A stretch of DNA of 64,000 nt from Nocardia grenadensis NBRC 108939 (GCF_001613445.1 NZ_BDCJ01000002.1:186001-250000); one strand, 5' to 3'; shown: positions 42,933-51,640, numbered from the stretch's first letter. Made by a program: numbers and translations. The notes: generated by a model not told the origin, from the letters alone.

Positions 42933-43646
42933 CTACTCCGACAGCGCTTTGAGGGCCAGTTCGGCCAGCTCCGGCCGACAGATGAGCAGATCGGGGAGAT
43001 AGGGATCGGGGCGGTTGTAGATCAGCGGGCTTCCGTCCAGGCGGGAGACGTGCAACCCGGCCGCGGCCGCCACCGCGACCGGTGCGCAGGAATCCCATTC
43101 GTACTGGCCGCCCGAATGGGCGTAGATATCGGCGATGCCCCGGACCACCGCCATCGCCTTGGCGCCGGCCGAGCCCATCGGGACCTCGGTCGCCTCCAGG
43201 CGGGCCACCATTCGCCGGACCTCGAAGGACGGCCGGTTGCGTGACAGCGCCACCCGCACGGTCCCGGGCGGCGGGGGCGGCGGGAGGATCGGCGGCCGGC
43301 CGGTATGCAGTAGCAGGCCCTCGGCCGGGAGCGCGACCGCTCCCGCGGCGGGCTTTCCGTCCACCGCGAGCGCCACGTGCACCGCCCAGTCCGCACGTGC
43401 GGGTTCACCGTACTCCCGGGTCCCGTCGAGGGGGTCGACGATCCACACCCGGGACCGCCGAACGCGGTCGCCGTCGTCGGGCGATTCCTCCGAGAGCACC
43501 GCGTCCGCCGGGCGTTCGGCGGCCAGCCGCCCGAGCAGGAAGTTATCGGACCGCCGGTCGCCGACAGCGCCCCCGAGGTCCCGGATGCCGAGCAGTAGTT
43601 CCCCGGCTTCGCCGGCCAATGTCGCGGCGAGTGTGTGGTCGTCCAT
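42933..43646 (-). CDS. cysQ: 3'(2'),5'-bisphosphate nucleotidase / inositol-monophosphatase family
   Basis: A 237-residue lithium-sensitive-type phosphatase. The metal-binding motifs are LSEESPDD, WIVDPLDGTREYGE, and the C-terminal EWDSCAPVAVAAAAGLHVSR. The short form with DPLDGTREY matches mycobacterial CysQ, which removes 3'-phosphoadenosine 5'-phosphate produced in sulfate assimilation. A proline run near residue 128 (ILPPPPPPG) is unusual but lies in a loop. ATG 43646. Monocistronic. Confidence 0.9.
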   Translation of the reverse strand: MDDHTLAATLAGEAGELLLGIRDLGGAVGDRRSDNFLLGRLAAERPADAVLSEESPDDGDRVRRSRVWIVDPLDGTREYGEPARADWAVHVALAVDGKPAAGAVALPAEGLLLHTGRPPILPPPPPPGTVRVALSRNRPSFEVRRMVARLEATEVPMGSAGAKAMAVVRGIADIYAHSGGQYEWDSCAPVAVAAAAGLHVSRLDGSPLIYNRPDPYLPDLLICRPELAELALKALSE

Positions 43647-43770
43647 GCGGATCCTTCCCGGCGAGCGGTGCCGCCCAGATCCATATACCACGACGCGACC
43701 GGTGCATTCGTCCCGCGGTTCCGCGGACCGGACCGGCGGAACACCGACCCGGACGGGCCGGCGCGGCAGG

Positions 43771-43917
43771 TCAGTAGGCGATGAACAGGATCTCGTCGCG
43801 CGAGTAATCGTGGCCGGGATGGTTCTCGGTGAGATGCTTACGCACCACATCGACCAGTTCGTCCTCGGTGGCGCCGGTCAGATGCTCGCCACAGGGGCAG
43901 TTGAGCCGTGTCTTCAC
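43771..43917 (-). CDS. DUF1059 small protein
   Basis: A 48-residue protein of the DUF1059 family: KTRLNCPCGEHLTGATEDE, then LVDVVRKHLTENHPGHD and a short tail. The Cys-x-Cys pair and the His residues of the C-terminal helix are probable zinc ligands. AAGGAA is 5 nt upstream of GTG 43917. DUF1059 proteins have no known function; they often lie next to oxidoreductases or regulators. Confidence 0.85.
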   Translation of the reverse strand: MKTRLNCPCGEHLTGATEDELVDVVRKHLTENHPGHDYSRDEILFIAY

Positions 43918-44154
43918 AGAAATTCCTTTCTTCGCGTTCAACGAACGGGAACAGCGTACGTCTCCGGTGGCCGGGACGACGGCTTTCGGAGGCTGCCGCG
44001 ACCGTAGCCGGGACCCCGGCGCGCGGGACACCGGACCGGGTCCGCCGCCAGGGATTCCGTGCTGTTCGGCTCGGGCGGCCGCCCACCGTGTCATGCCGGC
44101 AAGGCGGCCCGGGCCACGGCGCACCCCACTGCCCGGTCGGCAAAGGTGGAAAGC

Positions 44155-44196
44155 ATGGCGACGCCGGTGATCATCGGCGCCGCACGGACCAGCGAT
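44155..44196 (+). pseudogene. Possible 5' remnant of a thiolase gene; rest of 349-bp gap empty
   Basis: AGGTGGA (44144-44150) precedes ATG 44155, and the next codons read MATPVIIGAARTSD, the standard opening of acetyl-CoA acetyltransferases (M-x-x-x-V-I-x-G-A-A-R-T-P). The match stops after about 13 residues and the frame has no further thiolase features. Nothing else is recognised between 43918 and 44266. The evidence is short, so this is tentative. Confidence 0.35.
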
Positions 44197-44266
44197 CGGA
44201 CGATCCTTCGATGGCGTCCTCCGCGCCGGTGGTGGCCGGGGTGGCGCGGTGATTCTCGAGCTCTGA

Positions 44267-45541
44267 TCAGGCGCGCCGCACCGGCATCCGTCTGATGCCG
44301 TGGACGAAATCGCTGTGGACGTATTCCGGTTCGCCGAGCACCACGTCGGGGATCCGGGAGAGCAGCTCATGGAAGAGCAGTCGCAGTTGCATCCTGGCCA
44401 GCCACGCACCCAGGCAGAAGTGGGCTCCGCCGCCGCCGAAACCGGAATGCGGATTGGGATCGCGGGTGAGGTCGAAGATATGGGGCGCGTCGAGTGCGGC
44501 CTCGTCGCGATTCGCCGAACAGTAGAAGAGCACCAGTTTCTCGCCCGCCCGCACCCGGGTGCCCGCGACCTCGGTATCGGTCACCGCGTGGCGGGCGAAA
44601 TGAACGACCGGGGTCGCCCAGCGGATGAACTCCTCGACCGCGCCGCCGAGCCGGGACGCCGGATCTTCGAGCAGCCATTCGCGCTGCGCCGGATGGTCGA
44701 TCAACGCCTTGAAGCCGTGGGAGGTGGTCTGTTTCAGGGTGTCGTTTCCCGCGGAAGCGAGCAGGACCATGAACGCACCGATCTCTTCGTCGGTGAGACG
44801 GTGACCGTCCACCTCCGCGGTCACGATCGCGGACATCAGGTCGTCGCGGGGTGCGCGGCGGCGGCGTGCGGCGAGTTCTGTTGCGGTGCCATGCAGAACG
44901 GTGAACTGGGACATGAAGAAACCGGCCCGTTCCTCGAGGCTCGCGTATTCCTCGTCGCTGGAGCCGAACATCGCCTCGGCCGCGTACGCGACGGTTTCCC
45001 GGTCGGCACGGTCGATGCCGATCATGTCCGACACAGTACGCATGGGCAGTTTGCGCGAGAGGCTGTCCACGAGGTCCACCGGTTCCTCGCCGCGCAGGTC
45101 GGCGAGGAACTCGTCGACGATCTCGGCGGCGTTGGCGCGGATCTGGATTTCGATGCGGCGCACCTGTTTCGGGGTGAACGCGGCGCTGATGAGGCGCCGG
45201 TACCGCGTGTGCCGGGGCGGGTCCATGGTGAGGAAGAAACTGGTCGGCCGCTGCAACTCCACCGGCATCGGGTCCATGCTGATACCCAGGCTCGAGGTGA
45301 ACAGGTCCGGGTGCCGGCTGATGTAGGCGATATCGTGCTGCCGGGTCACCGCCCAGAAGCCGGGTTCGGAATGCGGGAATACCGCGGGTGCCGGTGCGTG
45401 CCAGGTGAGTCCGGGTTCGGTGCGCAACTGGGCGAAGACCTCGTCGCGGGCGGCGAAGTCACGAGCCCAGAACGCCGGTCCGGAGATATCGAGCCGGTGG
45501 AAGCGGCGGGTTGTGGCCGGGGCGCTGTCGGCAGGTTTCAT
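44267..45541 (-). CDS. Cytochrome P450
   Basis: A 424-residue soluble bacterial P450. I-helix oxygen-activation motif AGNDT at 264-268, K-helix Glu304-x-x-Arg307 (EEFIRW), substrate-contact segment WATPVVHFARHAV, and heme loop FGGGGAHFCLGAWLAR with ligand Cys376. TMDPPRHTRYRRLISAAFTP is the conserved C-helix. The Trp in the ERR region and the FGGGGAHFCLG loop resemble actinobacterial CYP125/142/124-like steroid or fatty-acid P450s, but the subfamily is not certain. No ferredoxin gene is adjacent, so an unlinked redox partner is needed. Confidence 0.92.
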   Translation of the reverse strand: MKPADSAPATTRRFHRLDISGPAFWARDFAARDEVFAQLRTEPGLTWHAPAPAVFPHSEPGFWAVTRQHDIAYISRHPDLFTSSLGISMDPMPVELQRPTSFFLTMDPPRHTRYRRLISAAFTPKQVRRIEIQIRANAAEIVDEFLADLRGEEPVDLVDSLSRKLPMRTVSDMIGIDRADRETVAYAAEAMFGSSDEEYASLEERAGFFMSQFTVLHGTATELAARRRRAPRDDLMSAIVTAEVDGHRLTDEEIGAFMVLLASAGNDTLKQTTSHGFKALIDHPAQREWLLEDPASRLGGAVEEFIRWATPVVHFARHAVTDTEVAGTRVRAGEKLVLFYCSANRDEAALDAPHIFDLTRDPNPHSGFGGGGAHFCLGAWLARMQLRLLFHELLSRIPDVVLGEPEYVHSDFVHGIRRMPVRRA

Positions 45542-45964
45542 GAGCGGCTCCGGGCTCGGCAGACCATGGGTACCGCACGCGGTGCAGGCCGGGGACGAGC
45601 GCGCGCCGGTAGGAATACTGTAGTGCGCGGCCTGGTTCCCGGCGGCTGCTTCCGGTGAATCGGGTGGCGCTCGGCGTGCTCGCTGCCGGAAGTCGCGGAG
45701 CGGCGTCGGCACGTCCCGATACGTCGAACACTTCCGTGCCGGTCTCCCGAGATCTGCCCTGCCGCACGGAGACGGTGTCCGAGTCTCCGACAGGACCGGA
45801 CAAGACCGAGAATTTCTGCGTACGGAAGCGAAAACTTATCGATTCGAGACATTCGTCGAGGAATCTGTTCTCCGAACGATGAATCCGCCGCACCGTGGTC
45901 GTCACGAGCGTCGAGCCCTTCGTGCCCATATCGTGCCGCACCACAACCGGACAGAGAGAAACCG
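45542..45964. other. 423-bp divergent intergenic region
   Basis: Separates the leftward P450 gene from the rightward methyltransferase gene. Its right half (about 45820-45960) is AT-richer than the surroundings and probably contains promoters. GAGAGAAA just before ATG 45965 is the ribosome site of the next gene. No gene or clear operator was found. Confidence 0.5.
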
Positions 45965-46840
45965 ATGACAGACACGCCCTTCCGTGCACCGGTCGGAGCC
46001 CGCCCGCCCGTCGGGGTCGACACCTCTCGGGCCAGTATCGCCCGGGTGCACGACGCCAGTCTCGGTGGTAAGGACAACTTCGAAGTCGATCGCCGAGCAC
46101 TCGACTCGGTGCTGGAGGTCGCGCCGGGGATAGCGGAGGTGTCCCGGCGGAACCGGGCCTGGATGCGCCGGGTGGTTCGGTATCTCGCGGGAATCGTGGG
46201 GGTGGATCAGTTCCTGGACGCGGGTGCCGGGCTGCCGACCGTGGGAAATACCCATGAGATCGCCCAGTTGGTGACTCCGCGGGCTCGGGTCGTGTACCTG
46301 GACAATGACCCGATGTGTGTCGTGCACGGCCGGGTGCTGCTGGAGACCAACGAGGACACGGTATACCTCCACGGCGACCTGACCGATCCCGATGTCCTGG
46401 GGCATAATTCGGCGGTGTGGCGCTATCTCGACCGCGCGCGGCCGGTGGCCGTCCTCTTCGGTTCGGTGCTACATCACATCGAGGACGCGGCGAATCCGGC
46501 GGGGATCGTCGCGGGGTGTGTGGAGGCGCTGAGCCCGGGCTCTTTCGTGGCGATCACGCACTACTGGGATCCGGCCGACGGTTCGCCCGCGCACGAATTG
46601 GCCCGGGCGGTGGAGCGGCGCTTCCTGGAGCGCGGGCTGGGGACCGGCTGGTACCGGAGCCGGGAGGAGATCGTTTCCTATTTCGACGGACTCGAACTCG
46701 TCGATCCCGGGGTGGTTCCGGTCGACCAGTGGTGGCCCGCGGGGCCGGTGCGGGCGCCGCAGACCGTCGAGGAACGGCTGCTGCTGGGCGGTGTCGGGCG
46801 TAAGAGCGAGCGTCCGGTGGCTCCGCCCGGCGACAGGTGA
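45965..46840 (+). CDS. SAM-dependent methyltransferase, DUF574 family
   Basis: A 291-residue protein of the actinobacterial S-adenosyl methyltransferase family PF04672. The N-terminal signature is DTSRASIARVHDASLGGKDN followed by FEVDR. The SAM loop is VDQFLDAGAGLPTVGNTHEI with VVYLDNDP after it. LFGSVLHHIEDAANPAGIVA is the post-motif region. These proteins are numerous in nocardiae and streptomycetes, but their substrates are not established. Monocistronic. Confidence 0.92.
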   Translation: MTDTPFRAPVGARPPVGVDTSRASIARVHDASLGGKDNFEVDRRALDSVLEVAPGIAEVSRRNRAWMRRVVRYLAGIVGVDQFLDAGAGLPTVGNTHEIAQLVTPRARVVYLDNDPMCVVHGRVLLETNEDTVYLHGDLTDPDVLGHNSAVWRYLDRARPVAVLFGSVLHHIEDAANPAGIVAGCVEALSPGSFVAITHYWDPADGSPAHELARAVERRFLERGLGTGWYRSREEIVSYFDGLELVDPGVVPVDQWWPAGPVRAPQTVEERLLLGGVGRKSERPVAPPGDR

Positions 46841-46913
46841 GACGTGGACCCGGTTGATTACGGATGCCGTGAGCTCTTCGAACGAACCGTGGACAGTGGC
46901 CGACGCACCCCGG

Positions 46914-47795
46914 TCAGCGGGAGGTGCGGGGTCGGATCAACCCCTCCTGCATCGTGGTCGCGCACAGCCGACCCGCCCGGTCCAGGATCTCACCGTGCGC
47001 GAGCCCACGACCACCACCCGCCCAGCGTCCGTACTGATCGTGCAGGAACCAGTCGTCGACCCGCAGGGGTGCGTGGAACCAGATCGAATGGTTGATCGTG
47101 GCCACCTGGAGTTCTCGGTCGCGCAGGGCCTCGCCGTGCGGTCCGGTCGTCGCCGAGAGCAACAGCAGATCACTCAGATACATCAGGCACGCGGCCTGCT
47201 CCAGACCTGTATCGGGCACCGGCGCCCGGGTGCGCAGCCATACCCGCTGCCGCGGTCCGGAGGCGGCGCCGCGCATGGCGTGCGCGCGGGCGGGTGGATC
47301 GGGGAACCGGGCGTCCACCCCGAGCGCGTCGAGGAAAGTGGTGGTCCAGCGCATGGCGTCGCGGTCCTCGGCGAAGATCTCCGCCGGATCGGGCACCTCG
47401 TCGGGGCCGGGAGTGTCGAGTGCGGCGACCTGATGGGCCAAACCGTCCTCGGGGCGATGGAACGAGGCGAGCATCGTGAAGATCACGCGACCGTTCTGGG
47501 TCGCCTCGACCCGCCGGGTGGAGAAGGAGCCGCCGTCCCGCACCGGCTCCACCACGAACTCGGTGGGCACGGTGGTGTCGCCCGGAAGCAGGAAATAGGT
47601 CTGCGCGGAATGGATGGGCCGGTCCACCGGGGCGGTAAACCCTGCCGCCAGCACCGCCTGACCGGCGACTTCGCCGCCGTAGCTGCGGCGTGCGGGCCCG
47701 TCGTGGGTGCGGCCACGGAAGCGGTGGTCCCCGACGCGTTCGAGAGCGAGCCGGTCGGCCACCGATTCCGCGGGCCGCACGCTCTCCAGGGTCAT
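46914..47795 (-). CDS. tesB: Acyl-CoA thioesterase II
   Basis: A 293-residue double-hot-dog thioesterase that hydrolyses medium- and long-chain acyl-CoA. GDHRFRGRTHDGPARRSYGG and EVAGQAVLAAG, then SAQTYFLLPGDTTVPTEFVV, are N-domain motifs. The C-domain has CLMYLSDLLLLSATTGPHGE, INHSIWFHAPLRVDDWFLHD and LAHGEILDRAGRLCATTMQEG. The Asp-Thr-Gln catalytic set is consistent with these segments (D in SDLLLL, Q in MQEG). It is downstream of an SDR gene but separated from it by a strong hairpin. Confidence 0.93.
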   Translation of the reverse strand: MTLESVRPAESVADRLALERVGDHRFRGRTHDGPARRSYGGEVAGQAVLAAGFTAPVDRPIHSAQTYFLLPGDTTVPTEFVVEPVRDGGSFSTRRVEATQNGRVIFTMLASFHRPEDGLAHQVAALDTPGPDEVPDPAEIFAEDRDAMRWTTTFLDALGVDARFPDPPARAHAMRGAASGPRQRVWLRTRAPVPDTGLEQAACLMYLSDLLLLSATTGPHGEALRDRELQVATINHSIWFHAPLRVDDWFLHDQYGRWAGGGRGLAHGEILDRAGRLCATTMQEGLIRPRTSR

Positions 47796-47861
47796 GGCCA
47801 CCTCCGTGGGGAACGATACGGCCGTGTGCCGCGATTTCGGACAAGGTCGGATCCCATTATG

Positions 47862-47901
47862 GTGCCGGTGTCCGGCGCGGCGGGGCGCCGGACACCGGCA
47901 C
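47862..47901. terminator. Strong hairpin terminator, 17-bp perfect stem
   Basis: GTGCCGGTGTCCGGCGC (47862-47878) pairs perfectly with GCGCCGGACACCGGCAC (47885-47901) around the 6-nt loop GGCGGG. It follows the stop of the leftward SDR gene at 47944 by about 40 bp. No T-run is present. This is the strongest hairpin I found in the window. Confidence 0.75.
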
Positions 47902-47943
47902 GGTTCCGGAGCGCGGGCCGGCCGTGCCCCGGTTCGTGGCGAT

Positions 47944-48705
47944 TCACTTGGGCGCGAAGCGCATTCCGGCGTCCAGCCGCAGGCATTGGCCGTTGAGCAT
48001 GCCGTTCTCGACAATGGCTGCGGCCAGCTTCGCGTACTCCTCCGGGCGGCCCATCCGCTTGGGGAAAGCATTGCCGGCGACCAGCGGGGTGACCATCTCC
48101 TCCGGCACTCCGGCGAGGATGCCGGTATCGAAGAGCGACGGCGCGATGGCCAGCACCCGGACACCGACCGAGCCGAGGTCGCGTGCCATGGTCAACGCCA
48201 TTCCGGCGATACCGGCCTTGGCGGCGGTGTAGGCGACCTGCCCGATCTGGCCCTCGAAGGCGGCGATGGAGGCGGTATTGATGATGACGCCGCGTTCGCC
48301 GTCGGCATCGGGTTCGCCCTGGCTCATATGCCAGGCCTGCAACCGGTTGAGATTGAAGGTGGCGATCAGGTTCAGATTGATGATCTGGGTGAACGATTCC
48401 AGATCGTGCGGCCCTGTCTTGGACAGAGTGCGTTTGGCGATCCCGCCGCCGGCGGTGTTGACGGCGATATCGAGGCCGCCCAGCTCGGCCACCGCGTCGG
48501 CCAGTACGGTTTCGATTCCCGCATGGTCGGTGACATCGGCCTCGAAGAAGGAACCACCGAGATCGGCCGCGACCTTGTTGCCCTCACTCGCGGTCCGGTC
48601 GATGATCACGACCTCGGCCCCGCGCGCGGCCAGGAGTTCGGCGCTGGCCCGTCCCATCCCGGAGGCGCCGCCGACGACGACTGCACGTGTTCCCTGAATC
48701 TCCAT
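47944..48705 (-). CDS. SDR, 3-hydroxyacyl-CoA dehydrogenase type 2-like
   Basis: A 253-residue SDR resembling HSD17B10-type 3-hydroxyacyl-CoA dehydrogenases. VVGGASGMGRASAELLAARG binds NAD; the acidic residue in VVIIDRT favours NAD+. NTAGG, INTASIAAFEGQIGQ and AYTAAKAGI give the Asn, Ser, Tyr and Lys set. The C-terminus AFPKRMGRPEEYAKLAAAI and GQCLRLDAGMRFAPK is characteristic of this subfamily. It would oxidise 3-hydroxyacyl-CoA or a hydroxysteroid. ATG 48705, with AGGGA upstream. Confidence 0.9.
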   Translation of the reverse strand: MEIQGTRAVVVGGASGMGRASAELLAARGAEVVIIDRTASEGNKVAADLGGSFFEADVTDHAGIETVLADAVAELGGLDIAVNTAGGGIAKRTLSKTGPHDLESFTQIINLNLIATFNLNRLQAWHMSQGEPDADGERGVIINTASIAAFEGQIGQVAYTAAKAGIAGMALTMARDLGSVGVRVLAIAPSLFDTGILAGVPEEMVTPLVAGNAFPKRMGRPEEYAKLAAAIVENGMLNGQCLRLDAGMRFAPK

Positions 48706-48965
48706 GGTCCCTGTCTTTCTCGGTGTGATGCCCGGTCGTCGCACGCCGAACGTATACCGGCCTACGTTATAGCGGCGGGGCGCGGCCGGGCCACGGTTTT
48801 CGTAGAAGTGTCGGTGATAGTGCCGGTCGGGCGCTCGGGGCAGACCGAGCCGGTCCACCGCGACGGATCCCGCATCAGTCCGACAGTCATTCGGGCCGGC
48901 CGGATCCGCGCGGCACCAGGACTGTGCGGTAGAGCCCCGGGGTCTGCGACATCCAGACCTGCTCG

Positions 48966-49169
48966 TCACGCCCTGATAGTGGCCCATCGGGATATCGGCG
49001 GCGAAGGTATCGGCACCACCGGATCGGCGCTGCGGAAGGTGATCGTGCCGCGGTCTCGCTGCTGTGTACCGATACCGGCGAGCAGTTCGCCGAGCTCGGC
49101 GTGCGAATCGAAGGTGTCGTCGGTGGCGGATGCGGCCAGCGCCACGGTCAGGCGGTCGGTGAATGTCAT
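48966..49169 (-). pseudogene. 5' remnant of a CaiB/BaiF CoA-transferase-like gene
   Basis: From ATG 49169 about 50 codons give MTFTDRLTVALAASATDDTF, DSHAELGELL and GTITFRSADPVVP. This resembles the opening of actinobacterial CaiB/BaiF proteins, where a G-A-D-P-V-V-P-S segment leads into the first helix. The next residues lose the match and the frame stops at 48966. The 850-bp gap 48706-49556 contains this remnant and the inverted repeat at 49401-49461; nothing else is recognised in it. Confidence 0.45.
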
Positions 49170-49400
49170 CGGTATGCCCCAGCGAGTCGAGCAGTGGCGG
49201 CGAGAGGGTATCGGTTTTCGCGCGCAGGTACTCACGGTCTTGACAACCTGGTCGACGCGGTTGTTGGCCGAGCCGCCGGTGCGTCGGGGAAATTGGCCAG
49301 GCGAATCGGCTGCTCGGCGTAGTGGTCAGCCGTCCTCGACGACACAACGAGCCAGCCGTAACCGGCCCCACTCCGACGATGGGGGCATTACGGTGGACCA

Positions 49401-49461
49401 CGAAGACCTCCGATGGATGGGTGCGTTCCTGGACAGCTCGCACTTCACTCGGAGGTCTTCG
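49401..49461. repeat. 13-bp perfect inverted repeat with 35-nt loop, possible IS scar
   Basis: CGAAGACCTCCGA (49401-49413) pairs with TCGGAGGTCTTCG (49449-49461). The flanking sequence up to 49512 has lower GC and different codon character, and its rightmost frame ends VTNVHGQYI, which may be the tail of a transposase. No second IS end or target duplication is identifiable. Confidence 0.4.
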
Positions 49462-49556
49462 CCTTTGTCAGCTCGACACGCCGTCACCAACGTCCATGGT
49501 CAGTACATCTAGCCCGCCGGGTGAGGGCGGATGTCGTCAGATCGGGGTGGTGTTGT

Positions 49557-50027
49557 TCAGTCGGTGGCGGGGTCGAGAAGTTCGAAGACGGGGTGCCGCT
49601 CGGCCTCGGCGACGAAGTGTTCGACGGGATCATCGCGGGTAGCCGCGAAGTACTTTCGTGTCGCGGACGCGATCTGGATGTAGCGCTGCAGCACGGGCCC
49701 GGCTTCGACGTCGGAGACCTCGCGGAGGAGGTAGTCGCTGCCGGTTCGGCGCCGGACAAGCCGCACCCGCCCGGCGGCTCGGGCATTGTGGACCCAGCCG
49801 ACCGCGCCGTACGGAGCGACAAGCCATCGCCGGTCGTCGTGCTCGACGATCAGCACCGGATTGTGTCGCAGCAGGCCGGTGCGTCGACCGCGGGTGGTGA
49901 GTACGTAGGAGTGCGGCACCACACCGGCCCGGGTCAGGGCGGTCATCACGGTGTTCTCGATCCGGTGCAGCCGACCCGGAGTGTACTGCCGGGCGGGACT
50001 CGATTCAGCAGAATTGGACATGGACAT
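49557..50027 (-). CDS. Ddn-family deazaflavin (F420)-dependent nitroreductase/quinone reductase
   Basis: A 156-residue protein of the PF04075 family, small split-barrel enzymes that use reduced F420 to reduce quinones and, in Mycobacterium, to activate nitroimidazoles. RGRRTGLLRHNPVLIVEHDD and WLVAPYGAVGWVHNARAAGR are the family motifs, then VRLVRRRTGSDYLLREVSDV. ATG 50027 is preferred (MSMSNSAESSP); GTG 50033 is a possible start two codons upstream. Downstream of an MpaB-family gene in the same orientation, with a 67-bp gap. Confidence 0.88.
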   Translation of the reverse strand: MSMSNSAESSPARQYTPGRLHRIENTVMTALTRAGVVPHSYVLTTRGRRTGLLRHNPVLIVEHDDRRWLVAPYGAVGWVHNARAAGRVRLVRRRTGSDYLLREVSDVEAGPVLQRYIQIASATRKYFAATRDDPVEHFVAEAERHPVFELLDPATD

Positions 50028-50094
50028 CTTCACTGCGCACGACTCCCAGCCTAGCCGAACCGGCCACAATGCGTGCGTGGCGATCTCGCCGATC

Positions 50095-51321
50095 CTAGGT
50101 GCCGACCTGGAGGTTCTGCGCGGCGAGTCCGACGGTCGCCGGTCCGGAGGCGACCAGCATCCGCTGAAACGCCTTCTGCTCCCGTATACCCCGCGCTTCG
50201 GCACGTGCCCGCGCGCCCGGGCTGATCCGGGCGGCCGCGCTGCGGAAGAGATTGACCGGCAACCGCAGCATCGGATACCACGGGGGCATATACGGCCACA
50301 GTCCGAGCTTGCGCATGGCGGCGGGGCCCAGGTACATGGTGGCGATCGAAAGGTGCTGTGCGCGGGCGATTCTGCCGCGCAGCCACGGCAGGTTGGGGTA
50401 GTTCCAGGTGAGCGGGTCGTTCGCCATCGGCAGCGCGAGCCGGCGGGTGGTCTCGTCCGGGTTGGTGATGGCGGTCATGCAGTGGTAGAGGATCCGCACA
50501 CTGTCGCGGAATCCGGTGGGTAGCCATTCGTCGGCGACGCCCATGAGCCACCCCACGTAGCGCGCGAGATGAGCGGCCGCTTCCCGGTCCGCCCGCGACG
50601 GCAGGATGCCCATCGCCATCCCGCCGATGAACGGTGCGATAAGGGCGCCGACCAGCGTGGCCGCCATATCCGTCTGATTGATCGGTAGTCCCCAGGCGTC
50701 GCCGTCCCAGTCCGGCATGGCGCCCACGTGCCGGCGGACCAGTGAATGGACGAAGCGGACGTGCAGGGTCGAACGGTAGCCGGGACCGAACGTCTCCATT
50801 CCGTTCTGGACGTCCAGCGCCCACTGCATGGTTTCGGCGAACCGCTGCGCGGGACCCTTCTCCAGGGCTCCGGTGCGCAGCAGGGTCTTGTTGAAGCCCG
50901 AGGCGAGATAGCCGCCGAGGAAGGAGACATCCCGTGCCAGGTACAGCCCGTCGAATCCGCCGCGGCGCAGGACCTGTTCGCCGCGGCGCAGCGCCTGCTC
51001 GTCCAACCAGGGTGGGGGTGTCTCCACGGCGGTGAAGAATTCGCGCAGCGGGGCGGGGGCGTCCGGCACCGAATCGATACCGGCGCGCAGGGCCTGTTCG
51101 AACAGCGGCCGGGTGGCGCCCATCCCCGTTGTGATCATCCAGTCGACCAGCGAATCCATCGGTTCGTCCCCGACCAGCAGGGAGGTGCCCATGGCGTCCC
51201 ACTGCTCGGCGTCGGGCGCGCCGATACCCATCAGCAGGGCGAACGGTCGCAGTCCTGGGACCCGGACCGGAGCGGCGGGGTGTCGGGTGGGAATCGCGGC
51301 ACCCGTGTTGTCGGAACCCAT
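50095..51321 (-). CDS. MpaB/latex-clearing-protein-like oxygenase (DUF2236)
   Basis: A 408-residue protein of the heme-binding MpaB/Lcp family PF09995. Members include rubber oxygenases and mycophenolic acid side-chain enzymes. The conserved core RSTLHVRFVHSLVRRHVG carries Arg and His residues in the positions used for heme coordination. FIGGMAMGILPSRADREAAA and GVADEWLPTGFRDSVRILYH follow. There is no signal peptide, so it is cytoplasmic or membrane-associated. The ATG at 51321 is 7 nt downstream of a -10 element and has no ribosome site, pointing to a leaderless mRNA. The substrate is unknown. Confidence 0.85.
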   Translation of the reverse strand: MGSDNTGAAIPTRHPAAPVRVPGLRPFALLMGIGAPDAEQWDAMGTSLLVGDEPMDSLVDWMITTGMGATRPLFEQALRAGIDSVPDAPAPLREFFTAVETPPPWLDEQALRRGEQVLRRGGFDGLYLARDVSFLGGYLASGFNKTLLRTGALEKGPAQRFAETMQWALDVQNGMETFGPGYRSTLHVRFVHSLVRRHVGAMPDWDGDAWGLPINQTDMAATLVGALIAPFIGGMAMGILPSRADREAAAHLARYVGWLMGVADEWLPTGFRDSVRILYHCMTAITNPDETTRRLALPMANDPLTWNYPNLPWLRGRIARAQHLSIATMYLGPAAMRKLGLWPYMPPWYPMLRLPVNLFRSAAARISPGARARAEARGIREQKAFQRMLVASGPATVGLAAQNLQVGT

Positions 51322-51327
51322 GAAACG

Positions 51328-51356
51328 AATGTATGGACTGTGTTACATTGTGTCAA
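51328..51356 (-). promoter_or_regulatory. Near-consensus housekeeping promoter for a leaderless mRNA
   Basis: On the minus strand TTGACA (51351-51356) and TACATT (51328-51333) are separated by exactly 17 nt. The ATG of the MpaB-family gene starts 7 nt after the -10, so transcription probably begins at or next to the start codon. The AATGTA/TACATT arms also form an inverted repeat. Confidence 0.7.
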
Positions 51357-51387
51357 TCATGGGATTCGCAAGGCCCGGGAGAAGCAG

Positions 51388-51640
51388 ATGAACGATGCCC
51401 GTCGATAGTCGTGATCGGAGGCGGGCTCGCCGGCCTGGCCGCCGCGGTATGGCTGGCCGAGGCTGGGAAACAGGTGACTCTGCTCGATCGGCTATCCGAC
51501 CATCGATCTGGACATGCTGTACATCACCGGCGCCGAGCGGGCCTTCGCTCGATACGGTGTCGATGTCTGGTTCCGGGCGGTGGCCCGCCGGATCCTGGTC
51601 GCCGACGGTCTGGTGTGCCGCCGCGGCCGATCGTCACCGC
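51388..51640 (+). pseudogene. Remnant of an FAD-dependent oxidoreductase/dehydrogenase
   Basis: ATG 51388 with a GAGAAG ribosome site begins MNDARR and stops at once. One frame over, SIVVIGGGLAGLAAAVWLAE and AGKQVTLLDR form a clear FAD Rossmann motif. Near 51480 the frame shifts again, to YPTIDLDMLYITGAERAFAR and YGVDVWFRAVARRILVADG, which fits a later part of a fumarate-reductase/KstD-like flavoprotein. Most of the roughly 450-550 residues are missing. The rest, to 51824, shows nothing recognisable. Confidence 0.65.
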
